Assembly (NCBI RefSeq): GCF_040958095.1 | Contig: NC_091219.1 | Location: forward strand, 26,475,523-26,539,522 | Direction: 5' to 3' | From: Procambarus clarkii | Lineage: Eukaryota > Arthropoda > Malacostraca > Decapoda > Cambaridae | Length of the DNA stretch: 64,000 nucleotides | Shown: positions 1 through 11,700 of the stretch, in pieces | How positions within the stretch are numbered: position 1 is the first letter of the stretch | Layout: each line of letters starts with the position of its first letter | Notes under the pieces: model-generated | Told to the model about the DNA's origin: nothing | Databases searched by the model: none | What the model saw: the letters and a program-made list of their open reading frames with translations, nothing else | Translations under genes and position numbers: made by a program

Positions 1-221
1 CACAATATGCTACAATGTACAGCATAACATACTCCCTATATGCTTGCTGCTTCCTCCTGCTCACAGATGCTGCAAGAGGCGCTACAAGTTTCTTCAGCAC
101 GCTAAGGAAATTCCTGTGTGAAAGCCAACACTCAGAGCTTGACAAAAATAACAAAGAACTATATATATATAAACTTCACTTAATGAACGAATACTTCACA
201 GGTCACGACCTCTCCGTAGAG

Positions 222-355
222 TACAGTCACACCTCCACAGATGTCCAGTATCAGCTCTTGATACTGGTAATGGCTCCAAAGGGCCACTACTTACAGGCTA
301 TTCATGCCCGTGCCACCTTTTAGGTGGCTTAATCTTCATCAATCAATCAATGAGC
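222..355 (+). repeat. Dispersed repeat family A
   Basis: About 130 bp with internal hairpins (CCAGTATCAG..CTGATACTGG-like) and a 3' end CTTCATCAATCAATCAA. Related copies lie at 30225-30350, 45808-45878 and, inverted, 62858-62925. All share the block around GGGCTATTCATGCCCGTGCC. No tRNA-like head was recognised. Confidence 0.7.
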
Positions 356-625
356 GACTACTTCCCGTGTGCGTGCTGCCAAGCAAGCACAGGTCTACGG
401 TAATGGTGTGGGGGGGGGGCAGCTTGCCACTGGATAATTCAGCCCACAGCTGTTGTCATTGTACTATACCATACACAGACCTTCTGTGCAGGTTTGTGCT
501 TTTATGAGCCACATATGACTGGAGCCATGTGTCCCCGAGACACGTGGGGACAGGAAGACAGCACCTGTGGGACAAGGATAGGTATTTCCTGCATCACACT
601 AGCGGGTCAACTCCGCCCACATTAT

Positions 626-657
<32 letters not shown>

Positions 658-1371
658 CCTCCCTCCCCTTCTCACCCCTTTCACAGCCTCCACTCTCACA
701 GTATCCCTCTCACCGGCACTCTGCTCTCACCCCTCTCACCTCTAGTCATGATAGCAGCAGCTCAGACACAACTTGGTGTGATTTATGTCAGAAAATAGCA
801 GGCGTCGTCTCCCCGGAGGCTGCCATGTAAACACAGGTTGCTGAGTGGGCTACGTTCTCTACAACCAACAAAATAAAACTCGAATCACATCTAAATATCT
901 TTGATGGCTCTAAAATAAAATGTATATATGTATATAAATTCCTAACGGTTTGCTGGAAATTGAGCATAGGGCTAAATACGTTGTTATGCAATCATTGGAA
1001 CAAAAATATAAGCCGTACCTTCAATGTCAAAATTGAATATTATATATATAAAATAAGATAAAAATGGCCTTGTTGCGGCATAATCATATTTATTAAAACA
1101 TTTTGTTTTGTGGTACTTGTATGAACTCTACAGAATTGTATTATTTTTTGTATTATTTTTTATGTTATTTCCGTGCGCAGTGAACGTCATCTGGGCTCAG
1201 GTGTTGGGACTGGGATACTCTGGTCAGGGACACACCTGTGGTGGGATACCCGGGGGACAGGAAGACTGCTACAGTCAGTTGAGGCCGTCCCTTAGCCAAA
1301 CCCTCCGCGCTGTGTCACCCATCCAGTGACTGGGGGGAGACCTGACCACACAGGCTTTTGTCACGTCCTCT

Positions 1372-1940
1372 CATTATGAATTATCTGTCTGATGTATCAT
1401 ATTTAATTCATTGTGCCGCGGGACAGGCAGCCAGTTTATACATACATTATGAATTATCTGTCTGATGTATCATATTTAATTCATTGTGCCGCGGGACAGG
1501 CAGCCAGTTTATACATACATTATGAATTATCTGTCTGATGTATCATATTTAATTCATTGTGCCGCGGGACAGGCAGCCAGTTTATACATACATTATGAAT
1601 TATCTGTCTGATGTATCATATTTAATTCATTGTGCCGCGGGACAGGCAGCCAGTTTATACATACATTATGAATTATCTGTATGTATCATTTAATTCATTG
1701 TGCCGCGGGACAGGCAGCCAGTTTATACATACATTATGAATTATCTGTATGTATCATTTAATTCATTGTGCCGCGGGACAGGCAGCCAGTTTATACATAC
1801 ATTATGAATTATGTCTGATGTATCATATTTAATTCATTGTGCCGCGGGACAGGCAGCCAGTTTATACAAACATTATGAATTATCTGTATGTATCATTTAA
1901 TTCATTGTGTCGCGGGACAGGCAGCCAGTTTATACATATA
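1372..1940. repeat. 73-bp minisatellite, 8 copies
   Basis: Tandem units begin near 1373, 1446, 1519, 1592, 1665, 1733, 1801 and 1872. Early units are 73 bp; later ones lose a few bases around the TCTGATGTATC segment (about 68 bp). Each unit carries the GC-rich block TGCCGCGGGACAGGCAGCC. Confidence 0.95.
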
Positions 1941-2096
1941 ATGTTAGGCTTGTATTGAGGTCTACCCCCCTTCCCTCCAGGGTCGAATAATGATTATATA
2001 ATTACCTTTATTATTAAATGTTACAAATGTTGACTGAAATAAAATTTATGTATGTAGCTAGAGTTTTTCTCGGTTATTTGAATCTTGTCGTTTCAG

Positions 2097-2270
2097 AAAT
2101 TTTGAATGTAAAGACTTGTGAAAACAACATAGTATTGGGAAAATGAAGTCTTTCTTGAGCCTTGGAATTGGAAAACCAACATCTGTCCTCGAAGCTCCTA
2201 AACCAGCAAGTGGCATTCTACCCCATCAAGAGGAAGAGAGTCTGGCAAACCTCTGGGTTGAAATAACAAA
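2097..2270 (+). CDS. BIN3: BIN3 coding exon 1 with 5'UTR part
   Basis: Acceptor TTTCAG ends at 2096. Untranslated bases run 2097-2142, the ATG is at 2143, and coding sequence continues to 2270, where a strong GTAAGT donor follows. It encodes residues 1-42 plus two bases of codon 43 (phase 2). The N-terminus MKSFLSLGIGKP corresponds to the amphipathic start of N-BAR proteins. The 5'UTR boundary is inferred only from the acceptor motif; the coding part is firm. Confidence 0.75.
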
Positions 2271-5200
2271 GTAAGTTTCAACTATGGCACAGGCATGGGG
2301 ACCCTTGGACCCTTTTGTGCATGACCTGTTTTGAATATGATCTGTGCGGTGGTGTTTTGTTTAGTACTGTACTCTATATTACACTATTACACATGCAGAT
2401 GAAGGGTCACAATAACGTGGCTGATATATGTTGACTAAACCACACACTAGAAAGTGAAGGGACAACGACTTTTCGGTCCGTCCTGGACCATTCTCAAGTC
2501 GATTGTGAGAATCGAGACAATCGACTTGAGAATGGTCCAGGACAGACCAAAACGTCGTCTCTTCACTCTATATTACATATGTCATGCAGACTATAATACA
2601 GAAATATTCCAATAAACATCACACAATTTAGTTCCTAAGAACTAATATACAGTAAATTTCTTAATCCTTATAAATTGTAGAAATGCTTATTTACAAGCTA
2701 AGGGATCTGAATATATCACTATTGCTCTTCATGACTGCATAAATGTATCACTAACTTTGACTTTAGATTGCATCCTGTGAGTTATAGCTGATGCAAGAAG
2801 TTTGGTCAGTAAAGAAACAGAGTAGCTGCAATATAATGAAAAACAAGTACAGTACGTTGTGTACAGTTATCTAGAAAACAAACATTTTATTTTGATCATT
2901 TCATGATGCATTATATACTACATTTTCATATTTTTGCTTGTTCAGTGGCAATCTAGGATTTCTTTTGGGAGGTTCTAACACTAAAGGATTTAATGACATA
3001 AGAATATAACAAACTACAGGAAACATATTGGCTATTGATGCAGCTCTTACCGATATTCTACCAGACTCACTCATGTATACAACTACAGGGGTACACGGGG
3101 TTGCCCGGGTGTCTGTCTGTCTGTCTCCCATCTGTCCCATCTAGCCATCCATCAATATCTACCTATCCATCAATCCTTTCATATTCATCTATTTATCCAT
3201 CTCTTTTCATCTGTCTATACATCCATCTATCTATCCTTTCATATATCCATCAAAGTATCCATCAGTCTTATCTATGTATCTATCCATCCATCTATTTTTC
3301 TGTCTGTCCATGTATCGGCTTATCTTCTCATCTATCTATCATCTATCCATCTATCTATCTGCTGTCTGTCTGTCTCTGTCTCTTTCAATGACTTACTTTG
3401 TCTCTCTTTCCCTGTCTCTCGTGTAAAAGTATTATTGCCTAATGTGTGGGTGGTCTGCAATGAGAGGAGTTTAGCAGTATGAAATAGAATGGTAACCCTG
3501 TACTCCAAGAAAGGGCGTTGCTTGAGGAACTTTGAAGGAGTTGGAGGGTTGTTAGTTTTATGCGAGTATGGGCAAATATTGACAGCAGGAAATTTCTGTT
3601 ATTTTCCTCAATCAGTGAATAATGGTGTATATTACTATAAGAATTGATTTTTTTTTTAGTTTCCAAAATATTTAGCTGTTTAGTCAGTGAACAATGTTAA
3701 AAGTTGTGTGTGTGTGTGTTTGGGAGGGTCTGAATGTGACCTTGGCACGCTGTTCCTTTTTTAATTCTCGCAACCCCAACCAGTTTATGTTCATCATGTA
3801 CCCTAGACCATATGCTAAGGAAGCTTTTCCTACGCCCTTGACTAGGCATAACTGGCTGACCTCTCACGGTGTTCAAGAGAGAACTTGATAAGCATCTCTA
3901 AAGGATACCTGATTAACAAGGCTGTGATTCGTATACGAGGCTGTGAGCAGCTGCGTCCAACAGCCTGCCTGGTTGACCACACGCACCAACCAGGAGGCCT
4001 GGTCAGAGCCTGAGCCATGGGAACATTGATCACTAGACCAACAAAGAGTAAAAAGGCAGGCTATTAAGAGATCCCTAGGGCTGATATGATTTACATGTGT
4101 AAGGCTATCTCAGTGCAGCTAACTACAGAGAACCAACATTTAGCCCCTCCAGAAATGTTGTGTGACAAGTTAAATAATGAGACTGAATACAAATATTTAA
4201 TGTGGTTTTGCCTTTTTGTAGATCTGAAGCTGGTTGTTGCAAGATATTGAGTGAAGTCCGAAATTACAGAGAGGCTCTTAAAGACATTCAAGAAGCAGAA
4301 GAAAAACTTTTGAAAGATTTGGGATCTTCTGGCCTGACAGCAATTTCCCCACAGATGCAGCAGGCGACAGATGAATACCTATCTGTGGTTATGGAGGTTG
4401 GTAAACCTGGTCTATATTTTTTAAGAGCTACTTCCATAAATTGTGTATAAAGTGGTCAACATAATTTTTAATAAGAAATAAGTTGCTGAGAGTTTTTGAA
4501 TCTGCACTAATTGTGGATTATTTATAATTTGTGAACTGGGGAATATTATTCATTCGGTATCATTACCTGAATATCCACTTGTCTTTGTGTGTGCTAAGTG
4601 ATAGCCGTCATCTCCCACAAAATGTACAGTACTTAGAAATTGAAACCGACCTGGTCAATGCAGTCAGGTCACAACTGAAATGACCCGCGTTTGATTCCCA
4701 CTACAAGACACAAACTTTGTTGTGTTTCCTTTTACCTTGTGCATCTGATCACTCGGTAGTAAATAGGTCCCCAGGAGTTAGGCAACTGTAGTGGTTGCAA
4801 CTTGGATAGGTTAGTAGTTAGCCTAGGGAGATCTCAATAAGCCTAACAGGTTTCCTGTCCCCCAACACTGGGAAACCAAATCATGCTGTGTTCAACCAGG
4901 TTGTCTGACCTTCAGATTAGGCCCAAGGTCAAGGTAGGCCCTGAATCTTTCAAATTCTGTCAGCAGTTGGCAGTTGAGTCAAATGTCACCCCATGTGATA
5001 CTGTATAAAATGAACAATTATGCTTCCATCAACCTTGCACACATACATGTGTGCATATGTATTTCTTCTATTTTTGTCTACATAATTGAGAGATTGTTGT
5101 TATAGATTCAGCTACTCGGAACAAGTACCAAGTAGCATGGGCTATGGTGAGCCCGTAATTTACCTGACACAGGAGCGGGGCAAGTAGCATGGGCTATGGT

Positions 5201-8200
5201 GAGCCTGTAGTGGACTTGCCTGGCACAGGAGCGGTGCTGTGTGTGTGTTCCAATTGAGAGATGATCTGGGAGCCAACATGCCCATTTTCTAGAGCTACCA
5301 AACTAATTTTCTGGGATGATCGTGGGTTGCTGGGGGACTTTTCCTGTTCTTTTGGTGAGTCTGCCCTCCCTTATTGGCCTAAGTTGCTCAAGTCATTGGT
5401 TCCACAAACTCTTCCTTATCTTTTGGGGCTTTCTCTTCTGGAAAGGTGTCTGTTGGGAGTTTGCTCTGGAGCACTTGCTCAGAAATAGGGTGTTGAGGCT
5501 GTGCAACATTCCTTTATGAGCAGCATATCGATTTCTTCTCATTCCACTCTACAAGTGGAATGTAATATCTGCCATAGCTACTATATCTGTGAGTGTTGAG
5601 AGTTAGCCTCCACTGACCTTGTAGTGGTAGTGATACTACTATTTGGTAATACCTGGAGTAGTTAGTAATTATTAAACATAAAAGAGATTTAACTGCAATT
5701 CCTTGTGTTTCTGATTGTTTCTTGGAGGTGTTAAATTATTGTTTCTGCTCTTTGGAGTCAGTGAGTGATCATTTTAGTGATAAGATTGAATTTTATTTTC
5801 ATGTCTTCCCTCCCAAATAAAATGCCAAGGCCATTTGAAATGTTACTTGACATAGTGAGACTACAGATCGTAGAAAGCCTGAAGGGAATGTTAAGTCCAG
5901 TTCCGGGCTAGTGGAGAAACCAAGGGGATATTCAAAATAGTGTTTCATAAATTCACTAATTTTTTTTTCTGTTAAAGATGAAACCCAAAAGTGATGAGAC
6001 AAGCTTAGCTGTACAACAAGTTATGGGTGAGCCAATAAAGCAGTACCAAGCACTGTATGAACATCTAGATGCATTACGTAGGCGGCGAGATGCTCAGCTT
6101 GTTGTGGTGCAAAAGTGTCAAGATAAACTGGATCGATTAAAATTAAAGGTAAGTACAAGTTATCATTATTAATATCTGCAGTAATAAGGGAACTGTTCAT
6201 TATTTTTTTGTAATATGAGAGCTGCTATAATTAACAAAACTGCCACATCCAATCAGGAACTACCTCATTGTGCGTTAATATAGACTTTTAGTTAATATGG
6301 ACTTTTTTAGTTTATTACATGTAATATTAAAATGATTTGAAAAGAAATACCTGCACTACCACACGGGGTCTGGTAGCTGAGTGGACAGCGCGCAGGACTC
6401 GTAATTCCGTAGCCCGGGTTTGATTCCCGGACCAGGCAGAAACAAATGGGCAAAGTTTCTTTCACTCTGAATGCCCCTGTTATCTAGCAGTAAATAGGTA
6501 CCTGGGAGTTAGACAGCTGTTATGGAGCTGCTTCCTACGGGGGGGTGTAATTACCTAAGTGTAGTTACAGGATGAGAGCTACACTCATGGTGTCCCGTCT
6601 ACCCAGCACTCTTTGTCATAGAGCGCTTTGAAACTACCAACGGTTTTGGCCTCCACCACCTTCTCACTTAACTTGTTCCAACCGTCTACCACTCTGTTTG
6701 CGAAAGTGAATTTTCTTATATTTCTTTGGCATCTTTGTTTAGTTAGTTTAAAAATATGACCTCTTGTTCTTGAAGTTCCAGGTCTCAGGAAATCTTCCCA
6801 ACCAATTTTATCAATTCTTGTTACTATTTTGTACGTAGTGATCATATTACCTCTTTTTCTTCTGTCTTCTATTTTTGGCATATTGAATGCCTCGAACCTC
6901 TCCTTGTAACTCTTGCCCTTCAGTTCTGGGAGGCACTTAGTAGCATGTCTTTGCACCTTTTCCAGTTGATGTGCTTCTTAAGATATGGGCACCACACAAC
7001 CACAGCGTATTCTAGCTTTGGCTTGACAAAAGTTGTGAACAATTTCTTTAGTATTTCACCATCCATGTATTTAAAAGCAATTCTGAAGTTAGAAAGCATA
7101 GCATAGGCTCCTCACACAACGTTCTTTATGTGGTCCTCAGATGATAGTTTTCTATCTAGAACCACCCCTAGATCTTTCTTTATCAAAATTCTTTAAAGAT
7201 TTCTCACATAATTTATAGGTTGTGTGGGGTCTATGTTCTCCTATTCCACATTCCATAACATGGTATTTATTCACATTAAATTCCATTTACCAAGTGGTGC
7301 TCCATATACTTATTTTGTCATGGTCTTCTTGAAGGGCATGACAATCATCTAAGTTTCATGTCCTTCCTATTATCTTAGCATCATCAGCAAACATGTTCAT
7401 ATAATTCTGTATTCCATCTGGTAGATCATTTATGTAGACAATGAACATCACCGGTGCAAGAACTGAACCCTGTGGTACTCCACTTGTGACATTTCTCAAT
7501 GTATCAGTCTGATACATTGCCTCTGATTACTGCCCTCATTTTTCTATCAGTCAGAAAAATTTTCATCCATCTTTTCATCTATCTGAAAAAAAATTTTGTG
7601 TGAAAAAAAAAATTAGTTAGTAGTTAGTAACAGTTGATTGACAGTTGAGAAGCGGGCTGAAAGAGCAAAGCTCAACCCCAGCAAGCATAACTAAGTGAAT
7701 ACTAGAACTTTGTTTTTAATTCTTAAATGTGTGAATGGGTAGAGGAAATAAAATTCTTTATCATATGAACATTTTTCAAATAACCTAATTACTGTACTGT
7801 CATGCATCCCACCATGTGCAAATATTATGCAAATATATTTTGCAAAAATGCATTATGTTACACTTAATTAGAATTTACTCCTTAGGGCAAGCGCACAACG
7901 GATGTGATGGTGGAGCGAGACAGTGCACAGCGTCAGCTGAAGGAAATCAACGGGCAGCTGCTTACCGAGGCCAAGAAATTTCATTCTATGCGACAGCCTT
8001 TGCTGCAACCATGCATCCAAGCATATGTGCAAACTCTGGTAATAATTTTAGATTGTTTTAAATTTAATATTAAATTAATTTAAATTAATATTGAGCATAC
8101 TTTTATTTGTAAAGATTGTTATTTCCTTGAAGTAGAAGATGGAAAATTCCAATGAAAATGTTAATTACTAGGTGTGGTGAACATGTACACCATTAGCATA

Positions 8201-8733
8201 TATGAATAAAATATTCAAGTTATTTTACACTGATAGACAGGTTAGAAAAAGGAGGAAGAGAAGAAAAATTATATGTCAAAGAAAGTTTGAAATGTAGTCT
8301 GAAATAGGGAATCACAATTGTCACACACACACGAAACCTATTTGAAGCAACTTTATGTACTCAGTCTATTTTGTTATTTATGCATGGTCTTCTCCCATGT
8401 ATTTTTAACTTCATTTTGGATACAAAATATTTGCCAAATAATTTAATTGCTAACATCTTCATGCTGAAAATATCACAACATTCCAAACATATGACTGCCT
8501 ATCTGATAATTGCTCTGTTTGAAATTTCTTTCACATGTGGCTTGAATTTGTGAGTTGAATAATAATTTGTTTTATTTGTCTCTCAGGTGGATTACTATGG
8601 AACAGCAAACTCCCACTTTAGTAACTTTATTCAGACCAGTCGCGGAGCTCACCAGATCAAAGACACCGAGTATGAAGCAATGATGGGGGAACATTTAAAG
8701 AATATTAAGTCTCTAAAAATTGTAGCCACATAG
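2143..8733 (+). CDS. BIN3: BIN3-like N-BAR domain protein, 5 coding exons
   Basis: Coding exons are 2143-2270, 4222-4396, 5978-6148, 7886-8038 and 8587-8733, joining in frame to 257 residues plus a TAG stop. BIN3 proteins (human about 253 residues; yeast relatives Rvs161/Hob3) are single N-BAR domain proteins that dimerise, bind curved membrane and act in actin organisation and endocytosis. Matching points are the short N-terminus ending near IGKP, a heptad-rich helical body, the segment NGQLLTEAKKFHSMRQ (near residue 182), the aromatic stretch VDYYGTANSHF at about 210, and a C-terminus SLKIVAT resembling the family's LSIVADD ending. There is no SH3 domain, as expected for BIN3. Junctions are GT-AG, but the exon 2 donor is the weak GTTGGT. 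The start ATG lies 47 bases after a good acceptor at 2095-2096, implying an upstream non-coding exon. A sorting-nexin BAR protein was considered but fits less well. Confidence 0.85.
2430..2567. mobile_element. Small foldback element (family F)
   Basis: Inverted arms of about 60 bp, from CACACACTAGAAAGTGAAGG to the centre near 2507 and back. Signature motif is TTTCGGTCCGTCCTGGACC. Located in BIN3 intron 1. Related copies: 15737-15860, 19262-19400 and a solo arm at 48863-48938. No coding capacity; a MITE-like non-autonomous element. Confidence 0.8.
3105..3385. repeat. Degenerate tetranucleotide microsatellite (ATCY)n
   Basis: Long imperfect run of CATC/TATC/TGTC units in BIN3 intron 1. The overlapping open frames are low-complexity shadows. 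Confidence 0.9.
3862..4040 (+). mobile_element. Non-LTR retrotransposon 3' fragment
   Basis: Translates as VFKRELDKHL followed by degenerate sequence, the usual C-terminal end of CR1/Jockey-type reverse transcriptase ORFs. Lies in BIN3 intron 1. Interrupted by stops; a dead fragment. Confidence 0.6.
4222..4396 (+). CDS. BIN3: BIN3 coding exon 2
   Basis: Preceded by a pyrimidine-rich acceptor (TTTTTGTAG). Encodes residues 43-101, charged helical sequence with a Glu/Lys-rich segment (EAEEKLLKDLG). The frame requires the donor GTTGGT at 4397. The better-looking GTAAAC four bases later would put a TGA six codons into exon 3, so it cannot be the coding choice unless that exon is skipped. Confidence 0.8.
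4640..4870 (+). mobile_element. Degenerate tRNA-headed SINE
   Basis: Old copy of the SINE seen at 6365 and 60668: a B-box-like GCGTTTGATTCCC near 4687 and the body motif AGTAAATAGGTCCCCAGGAGTTAGGC. Located in BIN3 intron 2. Confidence 0.55.
5097..5240 (-). repeat. Dispersed repeat family B with internal duplication
   Basis: Contains two copies of a roughly 55-bp segment around AGTAGCATGGGCTATGGTGA. Related copies lie at 23480-23625 (opposite orientation), 23942-24010 and 48308-48368. Ends in a run of ACAACAACA in the reverse orientation. Confidence 0.65.
5978..6148 (+). CDS. BIN3: BIN3 coding exon 3
   Basis: Acceptor GTTAAAG after a T9 run; exactly 57 codons, residues 102-158, phase 0 on both sides; strong GTAAGT donor. 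It encodes the central BAR helix with a basic patch (ALRRRRDAQLV) that is a plausible membrane-contact surface. Confidence 0.85.
6365..6565 (+). mobile_element. tRNA-derived SINE
   Basis: tRNA-like head with an A-box (TAGCTGAGTGGACAGCG) and B-box (GGGTTTGATTCCCGG), i.e. an internal RNA polymerase III promoter, then body AGTAAATAGGTACCTGGGAG. Inserted in BIN3 intron 3. Same family as 29045-29203, 41921-42050 and 60668-60920. Confidence 0.8.
6575..7560 (-). pseudogene. Non-LTR retrotransposon (RT) 3' fragment, broken
   Basis: Minus-strand translation gives GVPQGSVLAPVMFIVYINDL, then MFADDAKI (reverse-transcriptase palm with the F-ADD catalytic motif), and after a frame break an open stretch (6585-6956) with WEDFLRPGTSRTRGH, RKFTFANRVVDGWN and SFKALYDKECW. 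These are the thumb and C-terminal region of CR1/Jockey-group LINEs. The frame is broken by stops, so it is inactive. It sits in BIN3 intron 3 directly after a SINE. Confidence 0.85.
7886..8038 (+). CDS. BIN3: BIN3 coding exon 4
   Basis: Acceptor CCTTAG; 51 codons, residues 159-209, phase 0 on both sides; donor GTAATA. It encodes the helix with NGQLLTEAKKFHSMRQPLLQ, the best family match, aligned with the 'NRQLLEE...F' region of BIN3. Confidence 0.87.
8587..8733 (+). CDS. BIN3: BIN3 terminal coding exon
   Basis: Acceptor TCTCTCAG; 48 codons plus TAG at 8731-8733. It encodes VDYYGTANSHFSNF through the C-terminal SLKIVAT. An AATAAA hexamer sits at 8745-8750 just after the stop, but a longer 3'UTR cannot be excluded. 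Confidence 0.87.
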   Translation: MDYYGTANSHFSNFIQTSRGAHQIKDTEYEAMMGEHLKNIKSLKIVAT

Positions 8734-11700
8734 TTTTAAGGTAAAATAAATAGGATATTATTAATAATTAGCTACCCTTGAAGGTGTGCTTCATGTTTTC
8801 ATCATGTATAACCCATTTTTTTTTTTCATTTCTTTCTGAATAATTTTTCTTCCTGTAGGTCTCTCTTCAACATCTTAAGAATGCCTTATTATAATGACCT
8901 AAAACTATTATTGAATTTAAGGAATATAGTCCAAATGGAACATTGCTCTTAATGAGAAAATCAATAGGAGCCATGAGAAGGATTCAAAACTGCGTACTGC
9001 ATCCCAAACATACTGAATATCTCTTTGATACATCACGTTAATGGAATTTCTTTGTGCATTGTTTTTAATCTTCATTCTGCGATATATTTTTATTTCTCAT
9101 GACATTGATTTACTTTTAAATCTTGAACACTTGTGTAGGATCATATAATTGAGATGCATATTGATTTTGGTCAGTGGAGCCTTTTCTAGGTAACCATTTT
9201 TATATAAAACAATATACCAAACTTTACCCTTTGGTTTCACTTGGAGCCAAAGGGAAAATTATTTTGCTAAGCTGAAAGAGGTGTTTATCCACTATCATGG
9301 AATTGCCTTCCTGTATACGGGAAAGGTAGATAACCCAAAACAGTGTTCCTCTCTTGCCACTGCTTCTTGGCAGCATATTTTACTAGAATTATTGTATAAT
9401 ATTTTGTCTACACAAGTTCATATGGTGTCCTAAAAGCATCATAACATGCTATTTAAATCTGATATAAACAAAATTATGCATATTTTTGTCAGGCTTTTGG
9501 AGACAGTGTAGTGAACATACTTATTTTTTTAAACTGTAATAATACATATTGTTATATAAATATAAAGTGAATAACTGATTTTTAGTCAACTTTTTTGCCT
9601 ATCTTGCTAAACCCACCACCTATAATAGAGCACTGAGCATATTGAAATGCCTATTTCTGGACTGCTCTTCACTATCTTCAGTAGTGGTTCAATTTTCCTA
9701 TCCTATTTTCCTTCCTTTCGTGTGGTGTTCTGCTCTTTCTAGGAGGGCCCACAATAGCTTCCAATCTGAAGCACGAAGTCTTCGAGACCAACCCTTACAT
9801 ACCAGGAGCCACGACCAATACATGGCACCCTCTCCAAGGTCAAGGAAGTTCGAAGGTCAGAAATTGATGCAATACTGTACCAAGGAAACCAAACAGAAAG
9901 GTTAGGAGCAACTAAACAAACCACTTGTCTGTAGTTTAACCGGAGTTGGTTTTGAGTTATACAAATCCAGGATAGGCCTGGGGCCAGCCTAATTTTATGA
10001 TAACTTGGTTTGAAATACTGTTCCATAGAGAGGTCCTCAGACCCACATATTCATTATGACCTACTTATCTGCCACTTCCTGTAGGAACTACTCCAATTGT
10101 CTCTTGAAAACATCTACTTATGTTTTGGCAGTATTTCATATATTTGGCGAGAGGAAGTTGAAGAGCTGTGAATCTCTAATGTTCACACAATGTTTTCCGA
10201 TTGTGCCTATGGAACCTCTTCTTTTCAGTGGATCAATTCTGAATTTCCTGCCATGACTTTCACTTTATTGTGTATATTTGGGACTTGGCCTTCTGGTATC
10301 TTTCATGCATGTATTGTGATCTCTTTTTCTCTCCTTTCCAGAAAGTATATTGTGAGTGCTCTGAGATTATCTTTGTAATTTAAATTATGTACTATGTTTA
10401 TGCATGCCATATATGTTCTTTGAATTTATTATATTTCATAATTCTGTCCTACTCTGAAGGGGACAGAGTAACAAGCAGTCCTCAAGGTGGGAAAGCATAA
10501 GTATATTAGCTTGTACAGGATTCCCATTTAAAGCTTTTAATTTTTACAGTATCTGGAATTTATCGCCGTTAAAAATCATGTTATGTTCTGTTGCTCAATG
10601 AACATTTTTTTGTTTCTTTTAGAAAATTAGTATCTGAGATCACTAACTTTCCTTCCCTACCTCACTCTATTTTCAACTTAGTACACGTTCTTTTTATCCG
10701 TCACTTGGCCCAGGAATTTAAACTGATCAACCACTTCCAAAAATTTTCTATTCACATTCCTTCTCTCTGTACCATCATTAGTTTTGTCAGCATACCTTTA
10801 TGTGGCCACTCCACTTCTCATCACTACTTGGTCCAAGCAGCCCTGCATTCCCAGCAATAATAGGGGCAGAGGAATCAGCCCATCCTCCGAATAGACATTG
10901 TTTTAATACTAAATGTAATAAATACAATACTGACTATCTGTATAGTACATAAATACACTTAATCGCCAGCATCGCACCAAAATATTGTGAATACAGTATT
11001 AGAGTTTACCTGAAAAGCTGTATAGAAAAACCACGACCTAACCTAACCTTGGAAGTGTAGGAGGACAAGCATGTACATAGTATTTATTGCTTCTTAATTA
11101 CAATTAGTACTTAACCTATAGCTATATTGATATTACAATTTTATAAAACTAATAAAACAAAACTAAAGTCTTTCAATGAATTATAAAGTAACTCAGGGTA
11201 TTTAAAAATTTTGTATAAAATCTCTACTGTTTAATAAAACTGAAAAAGAAATTCTTTATATTTAAAAGTTGTGTATATAGAATTGAACATGAAAACTTCA
11301 TCCTAAAAATTTTGTGTATTAATACAAAATGAGACTATATGGGGAGGTAAATGTAACAGCACAATTAAGTGTATTTATGTACTATGCAGACAGTCAGGAA
11401 TGTACTTATTACATTTAGTATTAAAACATACTGTCTATTCGAAGGAAGGGTTGGACGAATGGGCCCTGGACCCAACTAACTCAAATTTGTGCCACTAAAG
11501 GCAAAAGTAGCTTTGGATCTTTGAAACAAATTTTATAAAAAAGTTTTATTCACTAATAGGGTAATTAGCAGAGGAGAAATTTGTTAAAAATACATACAAA
11601 CATAAGCAAAATAGGAAGCTTATTTAACAAAATACATTGAAAATAACAAGTGAAACCCTATTAATGACATATGTACAAATATATACAAAAATTATATAAA

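Larger units (their letters stand above)
1..2096. other. 5' flank of BIN3; no confident gene
   Basis: Contains a dispersed repeat (about 222-355), a short CT run (630-665), the 73-bp satellite (1372-1940) and otherwise unassigned sequence. A non-coding first exon of BIN3 should lie here or further left, but I cannot place it. Confidence 0.5.

Noticed and set aside
1108-1329. Possible BIN3 upstream coding exon
   Set aside because: The frame has no family similarity, and BIN3 already has its full length from the ATG at 2143.
4397-4450. BIN3 exon 2 extending to the GTAAAC donor or reading through
   Set aside because: Extension breaks the frame of exon 3, while the 4396 junction gives a full-length family match.
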